Origin: Rhodopseudomonas palustris
GTDB taxonomy: Bacteria; Pseudomonadota; Alphaproteobacteria; Rhizobiales; Xanthobacteraceae
Reading direction: 5' to 3'
DNA length: 64,000 bases
Assembly: GCF_003226555.1 (NCBI RefSeq)
Contig: NZ_QKQS01000033.1
Location: 1 to 64,000, forward strand
Shown piece by piece: positions 1-8,842 of the stretch. The translations under genes and the position numbers were made by a program. Under the pieces are notes generated by a model. The model made no database searches. It was not told the DNA's origin and saw nothing but the letters and a program-made list of their open reading frames with translations. The first letter of the stretch is position 1. Each line of letters opens with the position of its first letter.

Positions 1-122
1 GCGGGAAACCCACCTCAAAACGAGCATTCCCTTGAGAACCGTGGAAGACGACCACGTTGATAGGCCGGATGTGGAAGTGCAGCAATGCATGTAGCTTACC
101 GGTACTAATCGTTCGATTGGCT
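1..122 (+). rRNA. 23S ribosomal RNA, 3' end (partial)
   Basis: The first bases match the conserved 3' end of bacterial 23S rRNA, including the stretch ending in GGTACTAATCGTTCGATTGG followed by CTTGATTGCTCTC. The gene enters from the left edge of the window, so only the last part is present. The exact mature 3' end is uncertain by about ten bases. A 5S gene follows about 80 bases downstream, the normal order of an rrn operon. Confidence 0.93.
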
Positions 123-202
123 TGATTGCTCTCATTATCAGTGTCCACCACACATGTGGTGACCAAGAAACCAGATATTGCTTCGTGCTTTTGTCCTTCG
201 CC

Positions 203-321
203 GGCCTGGTGGTTGTAGCGAGGAGCCTGAACCCGTTCCCATCCCGAACACGGCCGTTAAACTCCTCAGCGCCAATGGTACTTCGTCTCAAGACGCGGGA
301 GAGTAGGTCGCTGCCAGGCCT
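203..321 (+). rRNA. rrf: 5S ribosomal RNA
   Basis: The 5' end GGCCTGG pairs with CCAGGCC at 314-320 to form helix I, and the conserved CCGAACACGG core and GGGAGAGTAGGTCGCTGCCAGG end are visible. The length of about 120 bases is normal. It follows the 23S end in the same direction. No tRNA-fMet is seen after it, although many alphaproteobacterial rrn operons have one there. Confidence 0.93.
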
Positions 322-370
322 GCAAAGGACAAAATCCCCTCAAACATCACGATGACACAGCCAAACACAA

Positions 371-401
371 AACGCCGCCTTCCTCCGGGAAAGGCGGCGT
401 T
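371..401 (+). terminator. rrn operon terminator hairpin
   Basis: AACGCCGCCTT (371-381) and AAGGCGGCGTT (391-401) form a perfect 11-bp stem with a nine-base loop, about 50 bases after the 5S gene. The T-run is short, but the stem is strong and placed to end the rrn transcript. Confidence 0.8.
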
Positions 402-520
402 TCGCGTTCGGGGCGCATGAAACGCGTTTCCTGTGCGTTCAGCGCGGCATTTGGCAGTGGTTCATCTCGATTGGCCTAGCCTCGCCCCCGTTCCGACTCG
501 ATCTGTCGTCAGATTGATCG

Positions 521-545
521 TGAACCGCGGTGCTCGCGTCACGTT
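521..545 (+). promoter_or_regulatory. EcfG-like stress promoter candidate
   Basis: TGAAC at 521-525, a 16-base spacer, and CGTT at 542-545 resemble the general-stress sigma EcfG consensus GGAAC-N16-CGTT with one mismatch, at the first base. It lies 45 bases before the ATG of the secreted protein at 591. The match was found by eye, so it is tentative. Confidence 0.35.
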
Positions 546-590
546 TCACAACGGTCGCCTGCAAGCCAGGTCCACCCGAGGAGATCGTTC

Positions 591-1175
591 ATGCCTTTTG
601 CCCTTCGTCCCGTCGTCGTTGCTCTCGGCGCTGGTGTCATCGCCGTCGCACTTGCTTCGGCTTCGACCACTGCGGTGTTCGCTCAGGCGAACAAAGCCGC
701 GCCGTCGGCCCCGGCCGCTGCCGAGCCGGCAATGAAGGAAATCACTCTCACCGATAAGCAGATCCAGGGTGTGCTCGCTGCGCACAAGGACGTCGATGCG
801 ATCGCTGCCAAGCTGCCGGATGATCAGGACTCCAAGCCTGATCCGAAGGTGCTGAAGCAACTCGATGACGCGGCCAAGAAGCACGGCTTTGCGTCCTACG
901 ACGAATACAGCGATGTGATCGAAGCGATCGGCATGGTGCTGGCCGGCACGGATCCCAAGACCAAGACCTATGTGGGCCCCGCCGCCGCGTTGAAGGATCA
1001 GATTGCTGCGGTCGAAGCCGACACCAAGATGTCAGCCGACGACAAGAAACAGGCGCTCGCCGACCTCAATGAAGCTGCGAAGAATCCTGGGCCGGCTGTG
1101 ACCAACAAGACCAATATCGATCTGGTGCTGAAGAATTACGATGCGCTGTCCCAGGCGCTCGAGGACGACGAATAG
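591..1175 (+). CDS. Exported alanine/lysine-rich protein of unknown function
   Basis: The 194-residue protein has a clear Sec signal peptide (hydrophobic stretch about residues 9-30 ending in VFAQA). The mature part is acidic, alanine- and lysine-rich and probably helical, with sequences such as KQLDDAAKKHGF and EADTKMSADDKKQALADL. No enzyme motif is visible. The start is supported by a GAGGAG Shine-Dalgarno eight bases before the ATG. It stands alone between the rrn operon and an iron-uptake pair, with an EcfG-like promoter upstream and a hairpin just after its stop. A periplasmic stress-related role is only a guess. Confidence 0.8.
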   Translation: MPFALRPVVVALGAGVIAVALASASTTAVFAQANKAAPSAPAAAEPAMKEITLTDKQIQGVLAAHKDVDAIAAKLPDDQDSKPDPKVLKQLDDAAKKHGFASYDEYSDVIEAIGMVLAGTDPKTKTYVGPAAALKDQIAAVEADTKMSADDKKQALADLNEAAKNPGPAVTNKTNIDLVLKNYDALSQALEDDE

Positions 1176-1202
1176 CCGTCACCGGAAAAGCCGAGCTCGT
1201 TA

Positions 1203-1232
1203 AGCGTCGCCTCTGTCTCGAGAGGCGGCGCT
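1203..1232 (+). terminator. Hairpin after the exported protein gene
   Basis: AGCGTCGCCTCT (1203-1214) pairs with AGAGGCGGCGCT (1221-1232) over 12 bp with one G-T pair and a six-base loop, 27 bases after the stop codon at 1175. There is no clear T-run, so termination may be partial. Confidence 0.55.
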
Positions 1233-1401
1233 GTCGTGTCGCGCGGCTTCTGCTGGCGCCAAAGGCAGGCGGAGTTGGGGAGCGGTGACCGATGCCGAGA
1301 CCTCGCGGCTGCCTTAGACCGATTCCAGGCTCACTCGCATTCTCCTGGTTGCTTGCTTCTGCTAGGCGATCGCATCTATTGCGACGCAACAGAAGAGCCA
1401 G

Positions 1402-3732
1402 ATGTCCGACCGATCCACTGCCCGCCGCCGAGCCCATCGGGCTCTCCTGACGAGTTGCGGCACTGTGGTCGGCCGTGTCGCATTCGGCTCGGCCGTGTGC
1501 TGGGTGGCGATGCTGCCGCGAGTCGCGGATGCGCAGGCGCAATCTCAACAACTGCCGAGCGTCACCGTCGAGGCACCTAATCGTGCGGTTGCAGCTCGGT
1601 CCGTGCCAGAGCCGCAGCGAAACACGCGTGCCCCCATCAGAAGGCAGGCGCGTCGCACGCCAGTCGCTGCGCCGCCGAGCCCGTCCGAGCGAGCAGCGGC
1701 AGCTGCCACGCAACTGAACGAAGCCAAACTCGGCTACCGAGCGATGCCGAGTCCGACCACGCTGCGGAGCGGCGCGTCACCGCTCGACACCTCGCAAGCT
1801 GTCGCAGTCGTCCCTGAGCAGGTGCTCAAGGATCAATTGCCGCGCAATCTCGATGATGCGCTCGCCAACGTCTCCGGCGTGACCCAGACCAACACGCTGG
1901 CGGGCTCGTTCGATGCCGTGATCCGTCGCGGTTTCGGCGAGAACCGTGACGGCTCCATCATGCGCAACGGCATGCCGTTGGTTCAGGGACGCAGCCTTGG
2001 ACCCACGGTCGAAAGCGTCGAGGTGTTGAAGGGGCCGGCGTCGCTGTTGTACGGGATTCAGTCGCCGGGCGGGGTCGTCAACACCATCAGCAAGCGGCCG
2101 GAGCTGTATCAGCACGGCTCGCTCACCCTGATCGGCTCGACCTTCGGCGGCGGCCACAATGGCGCCAATGCGATCTTCGATCTGACCGGGCCGCTCGGCA
2201 CCGGCGGCTTGGCCTATCGGGTGATCGGCTCGGGTCTCGACGAGGACTATTGGCGTAACTTCGGCGCCAACCGCGAGCGGCTGCTGGCGCCGTCGCTGGC
2301 CTGGTACGGCGAGTCCACCACGGTGCAGCTGTCTTACGAGCACCGCGATTTCAGCTATCCGTTCGACCGCGGCACCGCCTTCGTCAAGGGCGCGCCGCTG
2401 GCGATCCCGGCGACGCGCCGCCTCGACGAGGCGTTCAATCGCACCTGGGGCCAATCGGATCTGCTGCAGGCATCGGTCGACCAGCGCCTCGACGATAACT
2501 GGAAGCTGACCGCCGCCTACAGCTACAACCGCGAGATCTACGAAGCCAATCAGCTCCGTATCACCGCCGTCGACCCGGTCACCGGGATCGAGAAGCGCAG
2601 CAACGACGGCACGCATGGTGCGCTCGCTTATGTGGGCTACGGCACGTCCTATCTGCGGGGCGATGTCTGGCTCGGCGGTTTTCGCAACGAGGTGCTGATC
2701 GGCGGCGAGGCGCAACGCCGGGTGATCTATCGCCAGGATCTGATCCGGCAGGCGACGCCGACCTTCAACTTCTACGATCCCGTCTACGGCCGCGTCGGGC
2801 CGGGCACCACGGTGTCGGCGTCGGACAGCGACCAGACCGACCGGCTGGAGACCCGCGCCGTGTTCGCGCAGGACACACTGCACCTGACCGACCGGTTCTC
2901 GCTGGTCGGCGGCCTGCGCTGGATGGACTACGAGCAGCTTGCAGGCCGGGGACGGCCGTTCAATGCCAACACCGACCTCAGCGGCAACAAGCTGCTGCCG
3001 CTCGGCGGCGCCGTCTTCAAGCTCACCGATCAGATCTCGCTCTACGCCAGCTACACCCAGTCGCTGCAGCCGACATCGAGCATCGCGCCGCTGAGCGGCG
3101 GTTATGTGATCGGGGCAAGCGTCGCGCCGGAGGAGGGCACGCAGTACGAAACCGGCGTCAAGTTCGATCTCGACAAGCGCCTCTCCGGCACGCTCGCGTT
3201 GTACGACATCGAGAAGAAGAACGTGCTGGTGTCGCAGTTCAACGCGGGGACCGGCCTCAACGAATATCGCGCCGCCGGCAAAGTCCGCTCGCGCGGCGTC
3301 GAGTTCGATGTCACCGGCCGTCTGACTGACCATTGGAGCACGATCGCGTCCTATGGCTACACCGACGCCATCGTCACCGACGATCCCGCGCTCGTCGGAA
3401 AGCGGCTGCAAAACGTCGCGATGAACACGGCGTCGCTGTTCCTGGTCTACGATTTCGGCACTGCGCTGCCGGGCCGGCTCCGGCTCGGCGGCGGCGCCCG
3501 CTACGTCGGCGACCGGCCGGGCGATAGCGACAACTCTTTCGTATTGCCGTCCTACACGGTAGCCGACCTGTTCGCGACCTACGAGGTCAATTACGGGCGA
3601 ACGCCGGTGGTCTACCAGTTCAACGTCAAGAACCTGTTCGATACGGTGTACTACCCGTCCGCCGTGAATTCCCTGAACGTCGCGCTCGGCGACGCCCGGC
3701 GCTTTTCGCTGGCCGCAACCGTCAAGTTCTAG
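1402..3732 (+). CDS. TonB-dependent siderophore receptor
   Basis: A 776-residue outer-membrane receptor. An N-terminal export signal (about 1-45) is followed by a plug domain containing PEQVLKDQLPRNLDDALANV, VIRRGF and the conserved VEVLKGPASLLYG and PGGVVNTISKRP segments. A 22-strand-type barrel follows and ends in the terminal aromatic FSLAATVKF. This pattern is typical of ferric-siderophore receptors of the FhuA/FoxA type, which use TonB energy to import ferric chelates. A PepSY membrane protein starts four bases after the stop, so the two are co-transcribed. The specific siderophore cannot be told from sequence. I found no convincing iron-regulator box upstream. The ATG was chosen as the first start giving a signal sequence. 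Confidence 0.93.
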   Translation: MSDRSTARRRAHRALLTSCGTVVGRVAFGSAVCWVAMLPRVADAQAQSQQLPSVTVEAPNRAVAARSVPEPQRNTRAPIRRQARRTPVAAPPSPSERAAAAATQLNEAKLGYRAMPSPTTLRSGASPLDTSQAVAVVPEQVLKDQLPRNLDDALANVSGVTQTNTLAGSFDAVIRRGFGENRDGSIMRNGMPLVQGRSLGPTVESVEVLKGPASLLYGIQSPGGVVNTISKRPELYQHGSLTLIGSTFGGGHNGANAIFDLTGPLGTGGLAYRVIGSGLDEDYWRNFGANRERLLAPSLAWYGESTTVQLSYEHRDFSYPFDRGTAFVKGAPLAIPATRRLDEAFNRTWGQSDLLQASVDQRLDDNWKLTAAYSYNREIYEANQLRITAVDPVTGIEKRSNDGTHGALAYVGYGTSYLRGDVWLGGFRNEVLIGGEAQRRVIYRQDLIRQATPTFNFYDPVYGRVGPGTTVSASDSDQTDRLETRAVFAQDTLHLTDRFSLVGGLRWMDYEQLAGRGRPFNANTDLSGNKLLPLGGAVFKLTDQISLYASYTQSLQPTSSIAPLSGGYVIGASVAPEEGTQYETGVKFDLDKRLSGTLALYDIEKKNVLVSQFNAGTGLNEYRAAGKVRSRGVEFDVTGRLTDHWSTIASYGYTDAIVTDDPALVGKRLQNVAMNTASLFLVYDFGTALPGRLRLGGGARYVGDRPGDSDNSFVLPSYTVADLFATYEVNYGRTPVVYQFNVKNLFDTVYYPSAVNSLNVALGDARRFSLAATVKF

Positions 3733-3736
3733 CGCG

Positions 3737-4882
3737 ATGCGGGCGACGACGCTCAAGGCCATCCTGTTGCAACTCCATTCCGTGGCGGGATTGGTGCTTG
3801 CGGCGGTGCTGGTGCTGGTGGCGCTGACCGGCGCGGTGATGAGTTTCGAAGATGAAATCCGCGGCGCCTTGGATGCCGGCCGCGTGCAGCCCGCAGCGAA
3901 CCCGTTATCGAGGATGCAGCCGGATGCGCTGATCGCGAAACTGCAGGCCGGCGCCGATCCGGTCGCATCGATCACGATGCCGCGCGCCGCGACGTCCGCC
4001 GTCGAGGTCCGGTTCGCGCGCAAGCCGGATCACACCCGGCCGGCGCCGCTCTATCTCGATCCCTACACTGGCGACAGTCTCGGCCATCCGGCCGCCGACG
4101 CGTTCTTTGTGACGGTCCGCAAGCTGCACCGCTGGCTGCTGCTGCCGGGCGACGGCAACGGTTATGGCCGGACGATCACCGGCGTGACTGTGCTCGGACT
4201 GCTGACCATGCTGCTCACCGGGCTGGTGCTGCGATGGCCGCATCGTCCCGGCAGCATCAGGGTGTGGCTGAAGCCGCACTGGCAATTGCGCGGACGCGGA
4301 CTGCACCGGTCGCTGCACGCCGTCATCGGAACCTGGGTGTTGCTGGTCTACCTGATCATGACGCTGACCGGACTGTGGTGGTCGTTCGACTGGTACAAGG
4401 CCGCCGCGACCTGGCTTCTGGCGAGATCGCCGGTCACGACACAGCGTCCGAATCGTCCCGCCGTGCCCGAAGCGCCGTCCGTGCCGGTTTCGCTGGATCG
4501 GGTCTGGGCGACGTTCGTGACAGAGCGTGGGGACAGGTTCGCCGCCGCCCGCCTGACGCTGCCGTCCGGCCGCGACAGCACCGTCCGGGTCCGCGCTTGG
4601 CTGACCGACGCCCGCGACGGTGTGCACGACGACTTCCGGATCGACGGCCGGACCGGCCAAATCCTGTCCGCCGACCTCTATGCAGACAAGACGATCGGCG
4701 AAAAGGTACTGGCGCGCTTGCTCGACATCCACCGCGGCAGCATTTTCGGGTGGCCCGGTCAGTTGCTGTTCATGCTGGCGGCGGCGGCGATGCCGTTGTT
4801 CGGTGTGACCGGGGTGCTGCTGTATCTGTCGCGCCGGCGTCACAAGCGGATGCAGCTCGCCGCCCGCGGCAACGCCGGCTAA
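3737..4882 (+). CDS. PepSY-associated transmembrane protein (iron-regulated, PiuB-like)
   Basis: A 381-residue inner-membrane protein with four predicted membrane segments (about residues 15-38, 140-165, 193-218 and 335-360) and a large periplasmic part between the third and fourth. Conserved histidines sit at helix ends (QLHSVAG, LHRWLLLPGDG, LHRSLHAV, DIHRGSIFGWPGQ), as in the PepSY_TM family. These proteins accompany TonB siderophore receptors and are thought to help reduce or process ferric siderophores in the periplasm. The gene begins four bases after the receptor stop, so the pair forms an iron-uptake operon. The electron-transfer role is inferred from family and context. Confidence 0.9.
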   Translation: MRATTLKAILLQLHSVAGLVLAAVLVLVALTGAVMSFEDEIRGALDAGRVQPAANPLSRMQPDALIAKLQAGADPVASITMPRAATSAVEVRFARKPDHTRPAPLYLDPYTGDSLGHPAADAFFVTVRKLHRWLLLPGDGNGYGRTITGVTVLGLLTMLLTGLVLRWPHRPGSIRVWLKPHWQLRGRGLHRSLHAVIGTWVLLVYLIMTLTGLWWSFDWYKAAATWLLARSPVTTQRPNRPAVPEAPSVPVSLDRVWATFVTERGDRFAAARLTLPSGRDSTVRVRAWLTDARDGVHDDFRIDGRTGQILSADLYADKTIGEKVLARLLDIHRGSIFGWPGQLLFMLAAAAMPLFGVTGVLLYLSRRRHKRMQLAARGNAG

Positions 4883-4992
4883 CCCGACGTCGGGGATGAG
4901 CCCGGCGGCCGAAATGTTGCGCCGCGCCGATCCGCCGCGCTATAAGCCCTCGGTCAAGTCACCCCGACCCGTCGCGAACCAACCGCCGCGTC

Positions 4993-5541
4993 ATGAAAAT
5001 CTTGCTGGCGGTCTTCCAACTCGAAAAGCAGAGCGGCAAAGAACGCGATTGCATCGCCATCGCGCGCCATCTCGCCGGTCGCGGCCACGCCGTCACCATC
5101 GTCACCACCATCCCGTCGCCCGAACCGCTCGACCGGATCGTCACCGTCCGGGTGAAGGCTCGCGGCCTGACCAATCACCGCCGGGCGCGCAATTTCGCCC
5201 GCGCCGTCCGCGAGCACCGCCGTCAGCATCAGCCGGATGCGCTGCTGTCGTTCGAACTGGTGCCGGGTGCCGATTTTCACTACGTCGCCGACGATGCGGC
5301 GATCCTGCGCGACCGGCTGTGGGCGTGGCCGCCGCGGCAACGAATCCGGCTGGCGCTGGAGCGCGGCGTGTTCGCCGCAGCCTCGCGCACCGAGCTGTGG
5401 TTCCTGACCCAGGACCAGCTCGACGCCTATCATATTGCCTACGACTTCGATCCGGCCCGCGCCCGTGTGCTGCCGGCGGATCCGAAGAAGCTTCTGGCCA
5501 CGGTCGCTGCGCGGCTGGAGCAGCACGTCCCGGCGGCGTGA
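4993..5541 (+). CDS. Truncated glycosyltransferase (GT4 N-terminal half)
   Basis: The 182 residues begin MKILLAVFQLEKQSGKERDC, a typical N-terminal Rossmann domain of GT4 LPS-core glycosyltransferases of the WaaG type, including a Q-SGKERDC substrate loop and the FELVPGADFHYVADD segment. The whole C-terminal nucleotide-sugar domain, with its EX7E motif, is missing: after ARVLP the sequence jumps to a short helical tail. Family members are about 350-380 residues long. Either it is a remnant after an internal deletion or a half-protein with another use. It is unlikely to be an active transferase alone. It is followed closely by ogt in the same direction. Confidence 0.7.
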   Translation: MKILLAVFQLEKQSGKERDCIAIARHLAGRGHAVTIVTTIPSPEPLDRIVTVRVKARGLTNHRRARNFARAVREHRRQHQPDALLSFELVPGADFHYVADDAAILRDRLWAWPPRQRIRLALERGVFAAASRTELWFLTQDQLDAYHIAYDFDPARARVLPADPKKLLATVAARLEQHVPAA

Positions 5542-5584
5542 AATCGGGTGGCTGAGCCAGTCCGGCCGTCGTAATCTCGGTGCC

Positions 5585-6136
5585 ATGATGCCGACCAGCC
5601 AGCACAATCACGCCCTGTTCGACACGGCGATCGGCCGCTGCGGCATCGTTTGGGGTTCCCGTGGGATCGTTGCAGTGCAACTGCCGCAACCCACCGAACC
5701 ACAGACCCTCGCCCGGATCATGCAGCGTCATGCCGACAGCGCCGAAGCGCCGCCGCCGGCCGACGTTCAGCTCGCGATCGACGGGATCGTCGCGCTGCTC
5801 GAAGGCGCGGCGATCGATTTCACCGGCGTCGCGCTGGATCTCGACGGCACGTCCGCGTTTCAGCGCCGGGTCTACGACATCGCCCGCAGCATTCCGGCCG
5901 GCAGGACGCTGACCTATGGCGACATCGCCAAGCAGCTCGGCGGCGTGGAGCTGTCGCGCGAGGTCGGCCAGGCTTTGGGGCGCAATCCGTGCCCGATCAT
6001 CGTGCCGTGCCACCGCGTGCTCGCCGCCGGGGACAAGCCCGGCGGCTTCTCGGCCAATGGCGGCGTCGCCACCAAGCTGAAGCTGCTGGCGATCGAAGGC
6101 GCGGCGGTCAACTACACGCCGAGCCTGTTCGACTGA
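5585..6136 (+). CDS. ogt: Methylated-DNA--protein-cysteine S-methyltransferase
   Basis: A suicide DNA-repair protein that transfers alkyl groups from O6-alkylguanine to its own cysteine. The acceptor motif IVPCHRV is present (Cys142 when counted from 5585), with the preceding helix-turn-helix segment GRTLTYGDIAKQLGG and arginine finger region REVGQALGRNPCPII. The length of 183 residues fits the Ogt/AGT family. An upstream in-frame start at 5435 would add 50 low-complexity residues overlapping the preceding gene, so the ATG pair at 5585/5588 is preferred. No Ada regulatory domain is attached. Confidence 0.92.
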   Translation: MMPTSQHNHALFDTAIGRCGIVWGSRGIVAVQLPQPTEPQTLARIMQRHADSAEAPPPADVQLAIDGIVALLEGAAIDFTGVALDLDGTSAFQRRVYDIARSIPAGRTLTYGDIAKQLGGVELSREVGQALGRNPCPIIVPCHRVLAAGDKPGGFSANGGVATKLKLLAIEGAAVNYTPSLFD

Positions 6137-6152
6137 GTCGAGCCGCCGATGC

Positions 6153-6770
6153 TCAGGCAGCTGGCGGCACCGACACCTTCAGCGACTCCCGCTGCATCAT
6201 CCGCTGATAAAACGCGTCGAGATTGGGATAGGCCGCGCGCCAGCCGCAATCGGCAAAGCGGAAGTCGGCATAGCCGAGCACGCAGGCAAGCGCGATCTGC
6301 GCGATCGTCAGCGGCCCGTTCAGCATTGCGGTATCGCGATCGAACCGGGCCATGCCGGCCCAGGCGCGCGCCCAGTGATCGTCGTACCAGCCCTGCCAGA
6401 ACAGCTCCTTCGGCCGCACCAGCTTCTCGTAGCGGCACAGCAGCATCGAATCCAGCATGCCCTGCAGCATCGAGTGGTCGCTCTTCACCCGCCAGCGTTC
6501 CGGTCCCGACGCCGGGATCAACTTGCCGCCGCCGGCGAGGTCGTCGAGATATTCGGCGATCACATAGGAGTCGACGATCACCTCGCCATTGTCGAGGATC
6601 AGCGCCGGCAGCTTCTTCAGCGGATTGACCTCGTGCATGTACTGCTCGTTGGCCTGCGCCGGGATCACGGTCGCAGTCACGAACTCGATCCGGTCGATCA
6701 GTCCGAGTTCGATCGCCGCGATCCGCACCTTGCGGGCGAACGGCGAGGCTTGGGAGAAAGAGAGTTTCAT
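6153..6770 (-). CDS. Glutathione S-transferase family protein
   Basis: The 205 residues show the thioredoxin-like N-terminal domain beginning MKLSFSQASPFARKVRIAA, with the catalytic-region SPFARKV in place of the classical Ser/Cys start. The glutathione-binding segment NPLKKLPALILDNGEVIVDS contains the cis-proline and the DS pair. The C-terminal helical domain follows. It conjugates or otherwise uses glutathione on an unknown substrate, probably in the cytoplasm. Its stop faces the ogt stop 16 bases away, so the two genes converge. A palindromic repeat separates it from the FAH-family gene upstream. Confidence 0.9.
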   Translation of the reverse strand: MKLSFSQASPFARKVRIAAIELGLIDRIEFVTATVIPAQANEQYMHEVNPLKKLPALILDNGEVIVDSYVIAEYLDDLAGGGKLIPASGPERWRVKSDHSMLQGMLDSMLLCRYEKLVRPKELFWQGWYDDHWARAWAGMARFDRDTAMLNGPLTIAQIALACVLGYADFRFADCGWRAAYPNLDAFYQRMMQRESLKVSVPPAA

Positions 6771-6806
6771 CAGATAAGGTCCTCAGGGACGAAGCGTTGT
6801 TGCTTT

Positions 6807-6894
6807 CGCCGTCATTGCGAGGAGCGAAGCGACGAAGCAATCCAGTCTCGCGCGAATGGCGCTGGATTGCTTCGCTTCGCTCGCAATGACGGCG
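6807..6894. repeat. Intergenic palindromic repeat, family A copy 1
   Basis: Arm 6807-6844 starts CGCCGTCATTGCGAGGAGCG and its inverted counterpart 6863-6894 ends CGCTCGCAATGACGGCG, with about 18 bases between. The same element occurs at 41552-41639. It can fold into a long hairpin and sits between two genes on the minus strand. I see no terminal duplications or coding capacity. Confidence 0.9.
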
Positions 6895-6903
6895 TGGATA
6901 TCC

Positions 6904-7746
6904 TTACGCCGCCACGATGGTCTGTTTCTGCTCGCCGAGACCTTCGATGCCGAGGGTGACGACGTCGCCGACCTCGAGGAACTGCGGCGGCTTCTTGCCC
7001 ATGCCGACGCCGGGCGGCGTGCCGGTGGTGATGATGTCGCCGGGCATCAGCGTCATCAGCTCCGACAGATACGACACGATCTTCGGCACGTTGAAAATCA
7101 TGGTCGTGGTCGAGCCGGTCTGACAGCGCTGACCGTTGACGTCGAGCCACATCCCGAGCTTGTGGACGTCGGCGATCTCGTCCTTGGTGACGACCCATGG
7201 TCCGAGCGGACCGAACGTGTCGTGCGACTTGCCCTTGGTCCACTGCCCAGCTCGCTCGATCTGGAAGTGACGCTCGGAGACGTCGTTGCACACCGCGTAG
7301 CCGGCCACATAATTCAGCGCGTCGGCTTCGCTGACGTATTTGGCGCGGGTGCCGATGATCACCGCAAGCTCGACTTCCCAATCGAGCTTGGTCGAGCCGC
7401 GCGGCTTCTCGACGTCGTCGTTCGGTCCGCACAGCGAGTTGTTGGCCTTCATGAATACGATCGGCTCGGCCGGGATCGGCATGTTGGCTTCGGCGGCGTG
7501 ATCGGCGTAGTTCAGGCCGATCGCGATGAACTTCGGCGCGCCGCCGACCGGTGAACCGAGCCGCGGCTGGCCGGGCACGGCAGGCAGTCCGGCGACATCG
7601 AGCGCCGCCAGCTTGGCGAGGCCGGCGAGCGAAAACGCCTCGCCGGCGAGGTCGGCGATCTGTCCGGACAGATCGCGAAGCTGGCCGGACTGATCGATCA
7701 GTCCTGGCTTCTCGTGGCCGACGACACCATAACGAACGAGCTTCAT
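6904..7746 (-). CDS. Fumarylacetoacetate hydrolase family protein
   Basis: The 280 residues carry the FAH C-terminal catalytic fold: FIAIGLNYADHAAEA near residue 73, metal-binding acidic residues in LDWEVELAVIIG, the NDVSER loop, and the TTGTPPGVGMGKKPPQFL segment that ends the active site. Members cleave C-C or hydrolyse 2,4-dioxo acids with Mg2+. The closest named functions by motif are 2,4-diketo-3-deoxy-L-fuconate hydrolase, ureidoglycolate lyase-like proteins and similar enzymes. The substrate cannot be fixed here. It is followed on the same strand by the GST gene after a family A repeat. Confidence 0.9.
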   Translation of the reverse strand: MKLVRYGVVGHEKPGLIDQSGQLRDLSGQIADLAGEAFSLAGLAKLAALDVAGLPAVPGQPRLGSPVGGAPKFIAIGLNYADHAAEANMPIPAEPIVFMKANNSLCGPNDDVEKPRGSTKLDWEVELAVIIGTRAKYVSEADALNYVAGYAVCNDVSERHFQIERAGQWTKGKSHDTFGPLGPWVVTKDEIADVHKLGMWLDVNGQRCQTGSTTTMIFNVPKIVSYLSELMTLMPGDIITTGTPPGVGMGKKPPQFLEVGDVVTLGIEGLGEQKQTIVAA

Positions 7747-7855
7747 CCGGCGTTTCCTCCGCAGTATTGCAGGTAGTCCAACTGATGGACCAGTGGTGAG
7801 TCGAGTTCAATACATGCTGGCGCCGCCGGGCTATGCACGCCACCGCTGCGAGCTG

Positions 7856-8704
7856 TCATAGCTGCGCCACAAGGCGGAAGGCGTCGCCGTCGCGCACGAT
7901 CCGGCCCGGTCCGAAATGCCCGCCGAACAGCAGAGTCGGCGTATCGGCAAAGCGCGAGAACAGCCGGCGCCGCGTCTCGATCGATTGCAGCGGATCGGAG
8001 TCGAAGCTGGACGACCAATCCAGCCGCGCCATCTGGCAGGGGTGATGCGCAACGTCGCCCGACAGCACCGCTTCTTCGCCCTCGGAGCGAATGTGCAGCG
8101 CAACGTGTCCGGGGCTGTGGCCGGGCGTCGGGATCAGCGTGATCTCGTCGGCGATCTGCGCATCGCTATCGACCAGATCGACCACACCCGCATCGATCAC
8201 TGGTTGCACCGAGTCGGCAAATACCGCGGCGTGCGCCGCGTCGGTGGAATGCGTCTTCCAGTAATCATACTCGACGCGGCCGAACAGGTAGCGCGCCTTG
8301 GCAAAGGTCGGCACCCATTGCCCGTCCACCAGTCTGGTGTTCCAGCCGACGTGGTCGACGTGCAGGTGCGTGCAGACCACGGTGTCGACGCTGTCGGCCG
8401 GATAGCCGGCGCGTTCCAGATCCTGCAGGAACGGCTTGTCCAGCCCGTTCCAATGCGGCACGCCGCGGCCCTGCTTGTCGTTGCCGATGCAGGTATCGAC
8501 CACGATCCGTCGGGTCGGCGTTTCCACCACCCAACTATGTACCGACATCGTCAGCCGCCCCTCGTCATTGGCGAACTGCGGCGTCAGCCAAGGCATGGTC
8601 TGAATTTGCTGAGGGGTAGCTTGCGGCAGGATGAACCGGGTCCCGCCGGTCATCTCCATCTCGACGATTTTTGTGATTTTGACCTTGCCGACTGACCACG
8701 CCAT
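7856..8704 (-). CDS. MBL-fold metallo-hydrolase
   Basis: A 282-residue metallo-beta-lactamase fold protein. The zinc-binding motif THLHVDHVGWNT (HxHxDH) is followed by GHSPGHVALHI and LSGDVAHHP, supplying the remaining histidine and aspartate ligands. The layout resembles AHL lactonases and related hydrolases, but the substrate is unknown. The start at MAWSVGKV was chosen because a GGGAGA Shine-Dalgarno lies upstream. A longer reading frame would run into the divergent DUF3775 gene. It is transcribed towards the FAH-family gene, with about 110 bases between. Confidence 0.88.
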   Translation of the reverse strand: MAWSVGKVKITKIVEMEMTGGTRFILPQATPQQIQTMPWLTPQFANDEGRLTMSVHSWVVETPTRRIVVDTCIGNDKQGRGVPHWNGLDKPFLQDLERAGYPADSVDTVVCTHLHVDHVGWNTRLVDGQWVPTFAKARYLFGRVEYDYWKTHSTDAAHAAVFADSVQPVIDAGVVDLVDSDAQIADEITLIPTPGHSPGHVALHIRSEGEEAVLSGDVAHHPCQMARLDWSSSFDSDPLQSIETRRRLFSRFADTPTLLFGGHFGPGRIVRDGDAFRLVAQL

Positions 8705-8842
8705 CCCACGTCTTCTCCCAGGCTTTTGTTTTGCCCGAACATGCGGGTTTTGCGGTCGTGGCGCAATGGATCGCGTCGCGCTGCGATGCGTTAGCCTGGC
8801 CGAGGACTGCGCCGCAGGCGGCGCGAAAACGGAGGATGGACG

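Noticed and set aside
322-400. tRNA-fMet after the 5S gene
   Set aside because: No cloverleaf or CCA-type acceptor could be built before the terminator; only the hairpin is present.
1777-4023. A 748-codon minus-strand frame opposite the siderophore receptor
   Set aside because: Composition is typical of antisense shadows and the receptor on the plus strand shows full family motifs.
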